DNA of 35,544 bases from CAYXDO01 sp964463485 (GTDB lineage: Bacteria > Myxococcota > Kuafuiibacteriia > Kuafuiibacteriales > Kuafuiibacteriaceae): positions 1-35,544 of the forward strand of contig CAYXDO010000111.1 of NCBI GenBank assembly GCA_964463485.1, read 5' to 3'. The notes under the pieces are model-generated. The model was not told the DNA's origin. It was given only the letters and a program-made list of their open reading frames with translations, and made no database searches. Of the stretch, positions 1 through 8,700 are shown piece after piece. Made by a program: the position numbers and the translations under genes. Numbering within the stretch: position 1 is the stretch's first letter; each line of letters opens with the position of its first letter.

Positions 1-204
1 GCGTGGCTATGAGTCCGAACGGCAACGCGTCGCACACCGATCGATCGCCGCAAGTCCTCGTTCTATCTATTTTTTCGACCAACTCCCCCGCAGCGCACTC
101 AGAGCCAGGCCCGGCTGCACGCAAATGAATGCGTGGGTGTCTTTTCAGCGTCCCGCTACTCCGCACCGAATAGCCGACCCGCCAAGAGCTCGGTGGCACC
201 TCGG

Positions 205-230
205 CTCACCGCGAGGTCGCCCGCGGTGAG
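205..230 (-). terminator. GC-rich hairpin downstream of the 259-2670 lipoprotein
   Basis: A perfect 9-bp inverted repeat (CTCACCGCG / CGCGGTGAG) with an 8-base loop lies 28 bases beyond the stop codon of the minus-strand lipoprotein gene. There is no T-tract after it on the minus strand, so it is not a classical intrinsic terminator. It could still stop transcription with Rho or protect an mRNA end. The rest of 1-258 holds no gene that I can support. Confidence 0.4.
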
Positions 231-258
231 GTCGTGGTCACTGCCTTTCCGACTCAAC

Positions 259-2670
259 CTATTCGCACCGCGACTGCGAGGCCGTCGGCCGACAGCCGAC
301 CGACGCGACCGCGCTCGGCCTGCGCTCGGTCCAACCCATCGCGGCGAATCGACCTTGATACCCCTCCGTCTCCTCGATCGTCTCGACGCGAACGCTCACT
401 CCGCTCCCCAACACCGCTCGCGCGGCGGCCACGTCCGGGGCCAGGTACTCGGTCGCACCGCCTGGAGCGTAAAGCTGCCACAGCTCCTGCCCACGACGGA
501 TCTCCCATCGAACGGTGCTGGCCGCGGGCGCCGAGTCGAAACGGAGTGATCCGGTCGTCGAGTCGAAGGTCGAGCTCGGATAAGCGAGGAAATTTGGCCC
601 GGTCGGTGAGCTTCGAAAGTCCGCGCGAAAGACCACGGAGACCTTCTCACGGCCCGGGACCAACCGAGTCGAGTCCACGGCATAAAGGGCCAACACTTCA
701 TCCTCCTCGTGACTCGCGCTGGTGCTGAAGATCGCGAGCGACCCGTCTGAAATCGGCGCCGACTGAGAGCCGAAAGGCTCCTCCACACCATCGACGACGC
801 AATCCGGTGCCTCGGGGTCGTCGGTGGCCATACCCATTCCAATCGGCGCGCTCAGCGCGGGCCCTACCCTCTCGAGCACGAGACCCAGGACGCTCGAGGC
901 GCAACCCCCACTCGGATCCGAGGGCAACTGAGGCACCCGCACCACGTGTTTGGAGCGCAGCTCGCCCTTGGCCGTCACAACGACTCTCCTCGCCGACGCT
1001 GCATCGGCTCCGCAGTCCGAACGATAATCGACACGGTCGGAGTCCGAACAATCCACTCCGGCGCGCCGGGCCACGCGCGCATGAGCCTCGAGCGCGGCCG
1101 TCGCCCCCAATCCGACGGCGCCTTCTGCCCCGACCAGAGGCAAGTATGAAGTCAGCCAGCTCGCTGGACACGCGGGCTCCGGCTCGCCGCCACCAAGAAG
1201 CAGGGATAGTCTGCCCGCGATCGACGTGAGTCGGGAGAGCCGAATCCGAGCACCCATCGCCCAGGCGAAAGTCGAGCCGACTCGTCCCTCACCCAGCACG
1301 CAACCGACCTCTCCGATACCCGGCGCTCGACAGCCACAGCGGCTCGCGGTGAGTTGGTTCGAGCCGAGCGACCACGCGAGCGAGTCGCTCATCGGAACGG
1401 GGTCGCCTTCAAGTCCGAGCTCCGGCGCTTGAATGGCGGCCTCGCGGCCGTCGCAAATCAGGGACGACAACCCGAAGCCAGCCGTTCGTTCATCCAAGGA
1501 AGGGCCACCTACGACGATCCCGACGTCCGACCGCCGTATCGCGGAGACGTCGACGAAAGCCGAAACGGCCGCGACCTGGGTCGGGTCGGCCAGCGCTCGA
1601 AGAGGAACCACGAGAGACCCAGCCGGAGGAGCCAAGATACTCAGCTTCACAAACCCATCGGCGACCACCGTGATCGACGTCGGTCGGCCGTCGATCGGAA
1701 CTCTCCCGTTGGCATCGGATGTCCGCTCCTCCGCGCCGGCCGCAAAGATGGACACAGCAGCCCCAAAGACCGGTCGACCCGAGTCCGCGTCGACGATCAC
1801 CATGCCTTCGTCGGCCCCAACGTTGTGAACGAAGACCTCGCCGCTGCACGAAACCGACCCCGAGCTCGCCGTGACTCTCGCGTAACCCACTCCGGTGGCG
1901 GCGCTAACCACCGAGCCCGCGGTCGCGACGACGAGCGGATCGCTCGAGGTGAGCTCGAACGGCGCATTTCCCAGCGGTCGTCCATACCCGTCGAAGGCGA
2001 TCGCGGCCAGCAGGAGCGTGTGGCCGACGGAAACCGCCGCCGCGCCGCCGATGAGTACGCAGCTCGCGACGCTGGACGGATCTGCGACCGCATGACAGGT
2101 CCCGAACGCGCATACCCCTGTCGCGCAGTCGGAGCCCCGCGCACATTCGGGCAACTCACACAGCCTGGACATCGCGCAAACTCGGGGTGAGTCGCACTCG
2201 TCATCGGACGTGCAAACGACGCGAATACACACACCCAGGGGCTGCGCAGGGTCGTACAGCTCTTCCGTGGCCTCGTTGCAGATGCTTCCCGGTGCGCAGT
2301 TGATGCTGAACACACAAGTCTCGCCGTCGAATCGACAGCCCACGCAGTTCCCGCTGAAAGGCCCGCCGTCCGGGCGCTCGGTCGAGACCCCCGAGTCCTC
2401 GCGTGCAGAGGGCGGACGCTCTGGTGGACAAAGGGGGTCGAACGGAAAGCCACCATCTGGTCCCGAATCGGCCGGTGGTCCCACGTCTCCGTCCCGACTG
2501 GCATCGGTCCACGGCGTGCCTGCGTCTGGAATTCCAGCGCCGTCGACCGCCCACCCATCCGCGGCCCGGCTATCTTCGACCTCTGCGTCCTTCAGGCTCC
2601 GAGTGTCCGTTGCGTCGGTGCAGGCGACCCACGCGGCGGAGAACGAAATCAAGAACGTGCGGGCCTTCAC
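259..2670 (-). CDS. Large surface lipoprotein with Cys-rich region and carboxypeptidase-regulatory-like domain
   Basis: Unknown function; predicted outer-surface lipoprotein of 803 residues. The GTG start at 2670 is chosen because GAGGG lies 7 bases upstream and the protein then begins with a short basic n-region, a hydrophobic stretch and a Cys at residue 17 (W-V-A-C, an imperfect lipobox). An earlier GTG at 2775 overlaps the previous stop (GTGA) but has no Shine-Dalgarno and would bury the signal peptide. After the signal come an Asp/Gly/Pro-rich linker (about residues 25-90), a Cys-rich segment (about 95-185, many C-x(4-8)-C pairs) and an Ig-like beta region. A module starting G-M-V-I-V-D-A-D-S-G-R-P-V-F-G-A (about 300-370) resembles carboxypeptidase-regulatory/SdrD-B-like folds. 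It is the last gene of the upp-hpt-lipoprotein run, 101 bases after the preceding stop. Such proteins are common in Myxococcota surface proteomes; the substrate is unknown. Confidence 0.75.
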   Translation of the reverse strand: MKARTFLISFSAAWVACTDATDTRSLKDAEVEDSRAADGWAVDGAGIPDAGTPWTDASRDGDVGPPADSGPDGGFPFDPLCPPERPPSAREDSGVSTERPDGGPFSGNCVGCRFDGETCVFSINCAPGSICNEATEELYDPAQPLGVCIRVVCTSDDECDSPRVCAMSRLCELPECARGSDCATGVCAFGTCHAVADPSSVASCVLIGGAAAVSVGHTLLLAAIAFDGYGRPLGNAPFELTSSDPLVVATAGSVVSAATGVGYARVTASSGSVSCSGEVFVHNVGADEGMVIVDADSGRPVFGAAVSIFAAGAEERTSDANGRVPIDGRPTSITVVADGFVKLSILAPPAGSLVVPLRALADPTQVAAVSAFVDVSAIRRSDVGIVVGGPSLDERTAGFGLSSLICDGREAAIQAPELGLEGDPVPMSDSLAWSLGSNQLTASRCGCRAPGIGEVGCVLGEGRVGSTFAWAMGARIRLSRLTSIAGRLSLLLGGGEPEPACPASWLTSYLPLVGAEGAVGLGATAALEAHARVARRAGVDCSDSDRVDYRSDCGADAASARRVVVTAKGELRSKHVVRVPQLPSDPSGGCASSVLGLVLERVGPALSAPIGMGMATDDPEAPDCVVDGVEEPFGSQSAPISDGSLAIFSTSASHEEDEVLALYAVDSTRLVPGREKVSVVFRADFRSSPTGPNFLAYPSSTFDSTTGSLRFDSAPAASTVRWEIRRGQELWQLYAPGGATEYLAPDVAAARAVLGSGVSVRVETIEETEGYQGRFAAMGWTERRPSAVASVGCRPTASQSRCE

Positions 2671-2677
2671 GCCCGAA

Positions 2678-2682
2678 CCCTC
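2678..2682 (-). promoter_or_regulatory. Shine-Dalgarno GAGGG fixing the GTG start at 2670
   Basis: GAGGG on the minus strand is 7 bases from GTG at 2670. It favours this start over the GTG at 2775, which overlaps the upstream gene and lacks such a site. The choice restores an N-terminal lipoprotein signal. Confidence 0.6.
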
Positions 2683-2771
2683 ACCCGCGCGATCGGGAAC
2701 GTCAATCGGACGGGAGCACGCGCGCGTGGTCAACATCCTCGCTGCGGTCGAAGGATCTGTCCCCGGAACAC

Positions 2772-5267
2772 TCACTCGGAGCGGCGCGACACGATCAACC
2801 CGCTGAAGACCGTGCCCAAGAGCACGTCTCCGCTGACTGGATCGTACGCGCCATCAACCAACGAGCGGGGGCCCGTTCGGCGGGCGGCCGAACCCAAAGT
2901 GCGGACCGTATGCTCCCCGTCCGAGTTGAACGCGACGACCAAGTCACTGAGGGGACCGTCCAAAACCCACGGGTGACCCGCGTCCACGTCCGACAGCGGC
3001 AATGGAGAAGGGTTCTCTTCGTCGGACAACGCGCGACCGACCGCTCTGGGACCCGACTCTCCGTCCTCGATCGTCACGAGCCAGAGCTCGCCCCGCTCTT
3101 CGTCGAGCTCGTCCCCCTCCGTCCCTACGAGGAGGAGGTCAGGAGCGAGGACTTTCAGGGCAGACCAATGCTTTCTCGGCCGGGTGAGTGTGTGTCTCGA
3201 GATCAGCTCGCCCGCGAGGTCGACTTCGAGGAGCTCACCTCTCCAGCCGGAGTCGGGTCGGGACAGGCGAACGATGGCCGCGCCGCAGCCGACCGCGTAA
3301 CCCACCCTGCCGCTCACCCGGACGTGTTTGAACGGCCCGGTAGTCATCAACTCACCGAAGGCGCACACCCGGATGGCGTCTGTCGCTCCGTCGATCGCGA
3401 CCTCGGCTCCGTCCTCCAACGAGCGAACGGTCCCCGCCTCGTCGAGGGCGAGCGGGGGTGAGATCGAAACGAACGGGGAGCTCGACTCGATCGCGGGCCG
3501 GAACTCACCCTCTGCCCACTCTCCAACGACGAAGTCCGCCGAGTCGCCCTCCGCGGCGAGCCAAACTCGCCCGTCCTCCCCGGTCGCGATCGCGCTCAAC
3601 GCGCGGGGAACCGCCGCGCTGACCGTGGCGGTAGCTACGCCTTCGATGACTCGCACGATTTGTCCGCCATGCCCGAACGCGACGAATCCTCGCCCTGGGT
3701 CGAGCGCTGGGTACAGCGGACCCTCGGGTACCCAGTCCGGACCAAGGACCCGCCGGACCGCCTCACCCGAGCGTGCTCGGAACACCGTCCCTCCGGGCCC
3801 ATTCGTCGCGAACACGAATTCACCCCTTTGCTCGACTCGCCGGAGCTCGAACGGTTGAGCGCCAAGCTTGTCTGCCAGAGACTCGCCGAGCTCCGCGGCT
3901 CCTCGCTCGTCGATCTCGATGAAACGGCCGTTTCTGCAAGTGACCAGCAAGCGACCCGAGACCACCGCAGCCGAGTCGCACCACCCACCCGGCTGGGTGA
4001 AATCAAGGAGCTTTCGCCAGCGCAAGCCAAGCCGAAGAGCTCGCTCCTCGTTCGTACCGGCCCCCGGAAGATCGTCAGGCGCCACCGCCCGCGCGAGCAG
4101 CTCGACCTGTCCCCGCTGCTCGATGACGAGGACCAACTCGCCGCGAAATTCCAGCGCGGCCGCCACGCTGATCGGGGAGCCCTCGATGAACAAGTCCTGC
4201 GGGAGCACTGCGTCGACGAAGGTCGAAGGCTGACCGCTTCGCCCAACCGCGACAGCGACGGTGTCGCGGGCGGAGGTCTCTGCGAGCACGAACAGGAGCT
4301 CCCCGATTCGGACCGTATGACGGAACCCGCTGCTCTGAGACAGAGTATTGTTCGCCGTGAGCGGCACACACGCAGCCTCCCGCTCTCGTATGTCGCAAAC
4401 GTCCCCGCCTATTGCGATGTCCAACGCGCCGAGGGGCTGGGCCAACACTCGAAACCGATTGGGAACGGACTCGTCGGCCTCGACCCGAGTGAGTGCGACT
4501 TTTTTCAACCCACCGAGCTCCCACAACCCCTCCTTTGGATCGAACACAAAACCCCTCCACCCTTCCTTGGACGCAGGAACGGCCAACAAGAATCGCTCTC
4601 CGCCAAGTGATATGACACTCCGGACGAGCCCTGGAACGGGGAGGCGAATGACCGAGAGAGTAGAAGTGTAGGCGATTTCGGCGGGACCGGCCTGCAAGAT
4701 CGACCCGCCGCTGGAGAATCCGAAGACGCCGCCACCATCCCAGTCGAGCGGCCATATCGGACTCACCGCTCGCGGCGACCTCGACGGCAAAAGCTCGGGC
4801 TCCGGCGATCGACAGTCACCGCCAAACGCAATTCGAACGTCTCGCCGAACGATCGCGGCGGCCTCAGCATCCGCGGCCACGCCCCCTAGCACGGAAAATT
4901 GGGCAAGCTTGGGAATTCGGCAGACCTCCCCGGGGCTCACCAGCCAAGGGCGCAACTCGGCCGGCAACAAGCAACGCCCACAGCTCCCCGCGGGCGCGCT
5001 CTCCCCGACGAGCAACGCCCGAGGCTCCATGGCCCCGTCGCCCATCCACTCGAGGTCCTCCGACGCCAGCGTCGCGATCACCACGCCGTCCTCAGCGAGC
5101 GCCACGAGCCCCACGACGCCCAAGCTCGCTTCGGCCTCCGCCACGACCCCGTCCACGATGCGGGCCGCCACCACGATCGCGCGCGAGGCCCCTAGCTCGG
5201 ACTCGGTCGTGCCCAGACAGGCCGAGGAGACACCAAGGAGAAACGCGAGCGAGAGTTGCCTACTCAT
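2772..5267 (-). CDS. Hypothetical lipoprotein, possibly beta-propeller
   Basis: An 831-residue protein that I do not recognise. It begins with ATG and a short lipoprotein-type signal (hydrophobic L-A-F-L-L-G-V-S-S-A-C, Cys at residue 17), so it is probably lipid-anchored in the periplasm or outer membrane. The body is rich in short beta-strand-like segments ending in Gly-Asp, Gly-Gly or Asp-Gly turns (for example G-G-E-R-F-L-L-A-V and E-D-G-R-V-W-L-A-A), as in beta-propeller proteins; no exact repeat is visible. It has few Cys, several in the N-terminal third (C-G-R-C-L-L pattern near residue 96). It follows hpt by 19 bases, so it is probably co-transcribed with the salvage genes, though nothing ties it to nucleotide metabolism. 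The propeller assignment is only an inference from strand pattern. Confidence 0.7.
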   Translation of the reverse strand: MSRQLSLAFLLGVSSACLGTTESELGASRAIVVAARIVDGVVAEAEASLGVVGLVALAEDGVVIATLASEDLEWMGDGAMEPRALLVGESAPAGSCGRCLLPAELRPWLVSPGEVCRIPKLAQFSVLGGVAADAEAAAIVRRDVRIAFGGDCRSPEPELLPSRSPRAVSPIWPLDWDGGGVFGFSSGGSILQAGPAEIAYTSTLSVIRLPVPGLVRSVISLGGERFLLAVPASKEGWRGFVFDPKEGLWELGGLKKVALTRVEADESVPNRFRVLAQPLGALDIAIGGDVCDIREREAACVPLTANNTLSQSSGFRHTVRIGELLFVLAETSARDTVAVAVGRSGQPSTFVDAVLPQDLFIEGSPISVAAALEFRGELVLVIEQRGQVELLARAVAPDDLPGAGTNEERALRLGLRWRKLLDFTQPGGWCDSAAVVSGRLLVTCRNGRFIEIDERGAAELGESLADKLGAQPFELRRVEQRGEFVFATNGPGGTVFRARSGEAVRRVLGPDWVPEGPLYPALDPGRGFVAFGHGGQIVRVIEGVATATVSAAVPRALSAIATGEDGRVWLAAEGDSADFVVGEWAEGEFRPAIESSSPFVSISPPLALDEAGTVRSLEDGAEVAIDGATDAIRVCAFGELMTTGPFKHVRVSGRVGYAVGCGAAIVRLSRPDSGWRGELLEVDLAGELISRHTLTRPRKHWSALKVLAPDLLLVGTEGDELDEERGELWLVTIEDGESGPRAVGRALSDEENPSPLPLSDVDAGHPWVLDGPLSDLVVAFNSDGEHTVRTLGSAARRTGPRSLVDGAYDPVSGDVLLGTVFSGLIVSRRSE

Positions 5268-5286
5268 CCACGAAGCTGGGACGCGC

Positions 5287-5841
5287 TCAGTCGAGCGCGG
5301 TGATGTCTGGGAGATTTCGATAGCGACCGTCGAAGTCCAGTCCGTACCCGATGACGAAGCGATCGGCGATCGTGAACCCCAGAAAATCTATTCCGACCTC
5401 GACCTTGCGGCGAGCCGGCTTCGACAGGAGCGCCGCGATCTTCACACTCGCCGGCCGACGGGTCCGCAGATTCTCGAGCAGGTACGCCATCGTGAGCCCG
5501 GTGTCGATGATGTCCTCGACCACCAGGACGTGGCGACCCTCAATCGGCAGCGACAGATCTTTGGTGATGGCTACGACTCCGGACGACTCCGTCGCCGAGC
5601 CGTAGGAGGACAAGCCGAGAAAGTCGCATTGCAGCGGCATGTCGATCCGCCGAACGAGATCGGCCATGAAGATGAAGCTCCCGTTGAGCACTCCCACCAC
5701 GGTGAGCTCGTGGCGCTCTCGACCTTCGCGGTCCGCGTCGGCGAAGTAAGTCTCTCGGATTTGACTCCCTAACTCGGCGACGCGCTTCTGAATGGCCTCG
5801 GCAGTGATCAACGTGGTCATAGGACGGTCTGCAGCATGCAT
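5287..5841 (-). CDS. hpt: Hypoxanthine phosphoribosyltransferase
   Basis: Purine salvage enzyme: transfers phosphoribosyl from PRPP to hypoxanthine or guanine, giving IMP or GMP in the cytoplasm. The 184-residue length fits bacterial Hpt. The PRPP-binding loop V-L-V-V-E-D-I-I-D-T-G-L-T is clear (about residues 105-117). V-V-G-V-L-N-G-S-F-I-F-M-A-D-L near residue 48 and D-F-L-G-L-S-S-Y-G just after it are also family hallmarks, as are the C-terminal F-V-I-G-Y-G-L-D-F and Y-R-N-L-P. The ATG at 5841 has GAGAGG 8 bases upstream; an in-frame ATG at 5820 has no such site. It lies 30 bases after the uracil phosphoribosyltransferase gene and 19 before a lipoprotein gene, so purine and pyrimidine salvage are probably co-transcribed. 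Confidence 0.95.
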   Translation of the reverse strand: MHAADRPMTTLITAEAIQKRVAELGSQIRETYFADADREGRERHELTVVGVLNGSFIFMADLVRRIDMPLQCDFLGLSSYGSATESSGVVAITKDLSLPIEGRHVLVVEDIIDTGLTMAYLLENLRTRRPASVKIAALLSKPARRKVEVGIDFLGFTIADRFVIGYGLDFDGRYRNLPDITALD

Positions 5842-5871
5842 TGTCTAAACCTCTCGATCGATCGATGACTC

Positions 5872-6687
5872 TCAAACATAGGCGTTGTTCATGATTTCGC
5901 CAAACCCACCCCCACCCGGAACGATGTATTGGTGATCATCGAGCCCGTTCTCCTCGTCCCAGCGCGTCCCCGGAACCGTCGCGAGCACCTCCGAGGAGCT
6001 CATGCCTCGATCGAGCCGCACCGCGTACACGATGGCCTCCGGATGGGATTGTTTGACTCGCTCGAGGTACTGGGGCGTGACGATGAGATTCATCAAGATG
6101 ATCTTCTTGGGCGGCATGAATTCTGGCTTCTTGTACAAGTCCACGGCCGAGCAGATGGAGCCACCCGTAGCTCCCATGGGATCGGGCACGATGAGAAACG
6201 CGCCGGCCGCGTCACCGGCGACCTTGCTGATCGACATCGTGACTCCGGTGACCTTGCCCGACGGATCAGTCTCTCGACTCATCGTGATGTGATCTTGACG
6301 CACTCCGCGGGGCTCGAGGATTCGATTCAGCCCCTCGTAGACGACGAGGGACGGGACGATTCCGGCACGCGCGACGTCGACGACGACGACGCGGGTCGCG
6401 GGCTCCACGACCTGTCCCACGAAGACGCCTTTGGGCGTGCTCGACACCATCCGCGTGGGTACCTCTACGCGCCGAGCAGGGAACTCGGCGGCCACGACCA
6501 TCCCGGTCAGCTGAGTATAGATTTCGCGCACGAGGCGGTTGATCTCGGGCTGAATCGTCTCCGGCCGACAGAGCTCCGAGAGCAAAGTCAGGAGGAATCG
6601 GTCCCGAAGCAAGTGAACACGAGGGCCGTAGCGATGCTCGATCTCGGAGAGGACGAGCGGGACGTCCTCGTAGATGTGATCAGCCAT
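5872..6687 (-). CDS. upp: Uracil phosphoribosyltransferase (atypical, long form)
   Basis: Pyrimidine salvage: uracil plus PRPP gives UMP. The PRPP loop appears as I-V-P-D-P-M-G-A-T-G-G-S, matching the family D-P-M-x-A-T-G-G-S signature. The C-terminus carries Y-I-V-P-G-G-G-G-F-G-E, a divergent version of the uracil-binding Y-x-V-P-G-x-G-D-x-G-D segment. At 271 residues it is longer than the usual 208 or so, with an extra N-terminal part (D-V-P-L-V-L-S-E-I-E-H-R-Y-G). The ATG at 6687 starts the conserved protein. A GTG at 6702 is possible, and the reading frame stays open to 6981 but that part looks non-coding and runs into the divergent gene. No good ribosome site is visible. The replacement of the usual G-D-x-G-D leaves some doubt about base specificity. 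Confidence 0.85.
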   Translation of the reverse strand: MADHIYEDVPLVLSEIEHRYGPRVHLLRDRFLLTLLSELCRPETIQPEINRLVREIYTQLTGMVVAAEFPARRVEVPTRMVSSTPKGVFVGQVVEPATRVVVVDVARAGIVPSLVVYEGLNRILEPRGVRQDHITMSRETDPSGKVTGVTMSISKVAGDAAGAFLIVPDPMGATGGSICSAVDLYKKPEFMPPKKIILMNLIVTPQYLERVKQSHPEAIVYAVRLDRGMSSSEVLATVPGTRWDEENGLDDHQYIVPGGGGFGEIMNNAYV

Positions 6688-6805
6688 GCCGTGATCAGTC
6701 ACGATCGGACGCGGCTGGCAAGGGCGGAGAACGCAGGAACCTGGCAAGCCTGAAAGCGATCGACCCACTTGACCCGCCCTCCGGCCGGAGGCATGCCAGA
6801 CATTC

Positions 6806-8596
6806 ATGGCCAAGAGATCCCATGTCGACACAAAGGCGCAGGTGCGCCGGCGCCTCGAGCGCATACGCGCGGAGATGCGCGTAGCGAAGATCGACGCGCT
6901 GCTCGTTCGGTCGACCGACCGGTGGCTCAACGAGTACGTCCCCACCGCCGAGTCCGTACGTGTGTTCGTCTCTGGCTTCACCGGATCGATGGGAGAAGTG
7001 CTAATCGCCTTGGACCGAGCGTACCTCGCCGTAGACGGCCGATATTATCTGCAAGCCGACGACGAGGTCGACCCCGCCGACTACGAAGTGCTACGCGTCC
7101 CGCCGGCGAGCCCGATCGACACGACGCTCTCGAAGAAGCTCGCAGAGCTTTCGACGGGAAAGAAGCGCGGCTACGCGGTCGGCTACGACCCAACTCAGGT
7201 CACGCCCGCCGAGTTGGCACTGTATGAAAAAGATTGCCCGAACGTCAGGCTGCGGCCCCTCAGCCCCTCCCCGGCCGAACGACTCAAACACGCCGAAGCG
7301 GCGCCCGCGACGGAGTTCGGCTCGATCCGAATTCTCGACGAAACGAAGGTCGGATCCACCGTGAGCCAGAAGCTCGAAGACCTCGCACCCAAATTGGAAG
7401 AGCTCCAGGTCGATGGCATCTTGATCCAGAAGCTCGACGAAGTAGCCTACCTTTCGAACCTGCGCGGCGACGAGCTGCCGTATCAAGCGACCTTCAGAGC
7501 CCTCGCCCTCGTGACCCCCAAGAAGCTCCACGTCGGAATCGCGCCCGGACGCGTCACGCCCGAGCTCGCCTCGGCGCGCCCCGACATCGATTTCACGACC
7601 GAAGACGACATTTATCGCCTGGTGGGAAAAGGACGAAAACTCCGTCGAATCGGTTACGACAAGAGCCAGAATACACGCGCCGCGGTCCTCGCGATCGAAG
7701 CCACCGGCGCGACCGCGGTCGAAATCACCAGTCCCGTCGGACCGATGAAGGCACGCAAGAATGAGGCGGAGCTCGCGGTCATGGTCGACGCCTTCGCCCG
7801 AGCCGACTCCGTCGTCGACCAGGCTACTCGCTGGGTCTGCGACGAGGTCGTGAGTGGCCGAGCGGTGAGTGAGTCCGACTTCGCAAGGAAGGTCGAAGCG
7901 CTCTTCGAAGCGTCGGGCGCCACCGGACTCAGCTTCCGGGTGATCAGCGCAGCCGGAAAGAACGGTGCGATCATCCACTACAGCGAACCCAACCCGCGCA
8001 GAAAGCTGAAACGCGGCGAGCTCATGCTGCTCGACACGGGAGCCTACTACGCCGAGGGCTACGCGACTGACCTGACGCGGACCTTCTTGGTCGACGCGAG
8101 CGACGCTCGGGGCTCCGACGATCAGCGACGTTATTATACTCTCGTCCTCAAGTCAGCCATCGCCGGCATGTCAGCGGTCGTCCCGGAGGGTGTGAAAGGA
8201 TATCAGCTCGACGCGATCTGCCGCGCACCTCTGTGGGCCGCCGGCCTCGACTTCAACCACGGAACAGGACACGGCGTCGGCGTGAACGTTCACGAGGCGC
8301 CCCCGAGAGTCGGTCCGAACGCGGGAGTCGTCATCGAAGAGGGACATGTCTTTTCGATCGAGCCCGGCGTGTACCTGAAGTCCTTCGGTGGAATTCGGAT
8401 CGAGAACCTATGCACGATAAGAAAGTCGCAGTCGCGGCCAGGGTTCTTGGAGGTCGTTCCCCTCACCTTCTCACCGCTCGACTGGAGACTCATCGAAACG
8501 AGTCTGCTGACGGCGGCCGAAAGGGCCTGGCTCGAGCGGTACGCACCACGCCCCCGCCGACGTCGCAGCCGTCGAGCCGCGGTCGAGCTCTCGTGA
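6806..8596 (+). CDS. M24-family aminopeptidase P (Xaa-Pro aminopeptidase)
   Basis: Cytoplasmic metallopeptidase expected to remove N-terminal residues preceding proline. The 596-residue length matches the long three-part form: two creatinase-like N-terminal domains (about 15-145 and 170-300), the M24 pita-bread domain (about 320-540) and a short C-terminal extension. The metal ligands are visible in order: Asp in L-L-D-T-G-A-Y-Y, Asp in A-T-D-L-T-R-T, His in G-T-G-H-G-V-G, Glu in S-I-E-P-G-V-Y and Glu in R-I-E-N-L. The second His of the active site is in V-N-V-H-E-A-P. GGAGG lies 14 bases before the ATG, rather far; no better start is visible. It is divergent from upp with about 118 bases between them. 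The tail is Arg-rich (P-R-P-R-R-R-R-S-R-R). Confidence 0.9.
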   Translation: MAKRSHVDTKAQVRRRLERIRAEMRVAKIDALLVRSTDRWLNEYVPTAESVRVFVSGFTGSMGEVLIALDRAYLAVDGRYYLQADDEVDPADYEVLRVPPASPIDTTLSKKLAELSTGKKRGYAVGYDPTQVTPAELALYEKDCPNVRLRPLSPSPAERLKHAEAAPATEFGSIRILDETKVGSTVSQKLEDLAPKLEELQVDGILIQKLDEVAYLSNLRGDELPYQATFRALALVTPKKLHVGIAPGRVTPELASARPDIDFTTEDDIYRLVGKGRKLRRIGYDKSQNTRAAVLAIEATGATAVEITSPVGPMKARKNEAELAVMVDAFARADSVVDQATRWVCDEVVSGRAVSESDFARKVEALFEASGATGLSFRVISAAGKNGAIIHYSEPNPRRKLKRGELMLLDTGAYYAEGYATDLTRTFLVDASDARGSDDQRRYYTLVLKSAIAGMSAVVPEGVKGYQLDAICRAPLWAAGLDFNHGTGHGVGVNVHEAPPRVGPNAGVVIEEGHVFSIEPGVYLKSFGGIRIENLCTIRKSQSRPGFLEVVPLTFSPLDWRLIETSLLTAAERAWLERYAPRPRRRRSRRAAVELS

Positions 8597-8700
8597 CGCC
8601 CGAAATCCGTGTCGCTCCGTGAAAAGGAAGCCTCATGTCTGAGGTCCACGAAGCCGGCGCCAAGTTCCCTGCGGTCGGTCGGCCGCGCTAGAATGGCGTC

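Noticed and set aside
6671..6700. GTGATCAG repeated twice at the upp start as an operator
   Set aside because: The two copies are short, one lies inside the upp coding start, and there is no second line of evidence for a regulator.
8635..8691. 18-codon open frame after AAAAGGAAG, between the aminopeptidase and zinc-ribbon genes
   Set aside because: A possible ribosome site precedes it, but the peptide (M-S-E-V-H-E-A-G) is too short and featureless to support as a gene.
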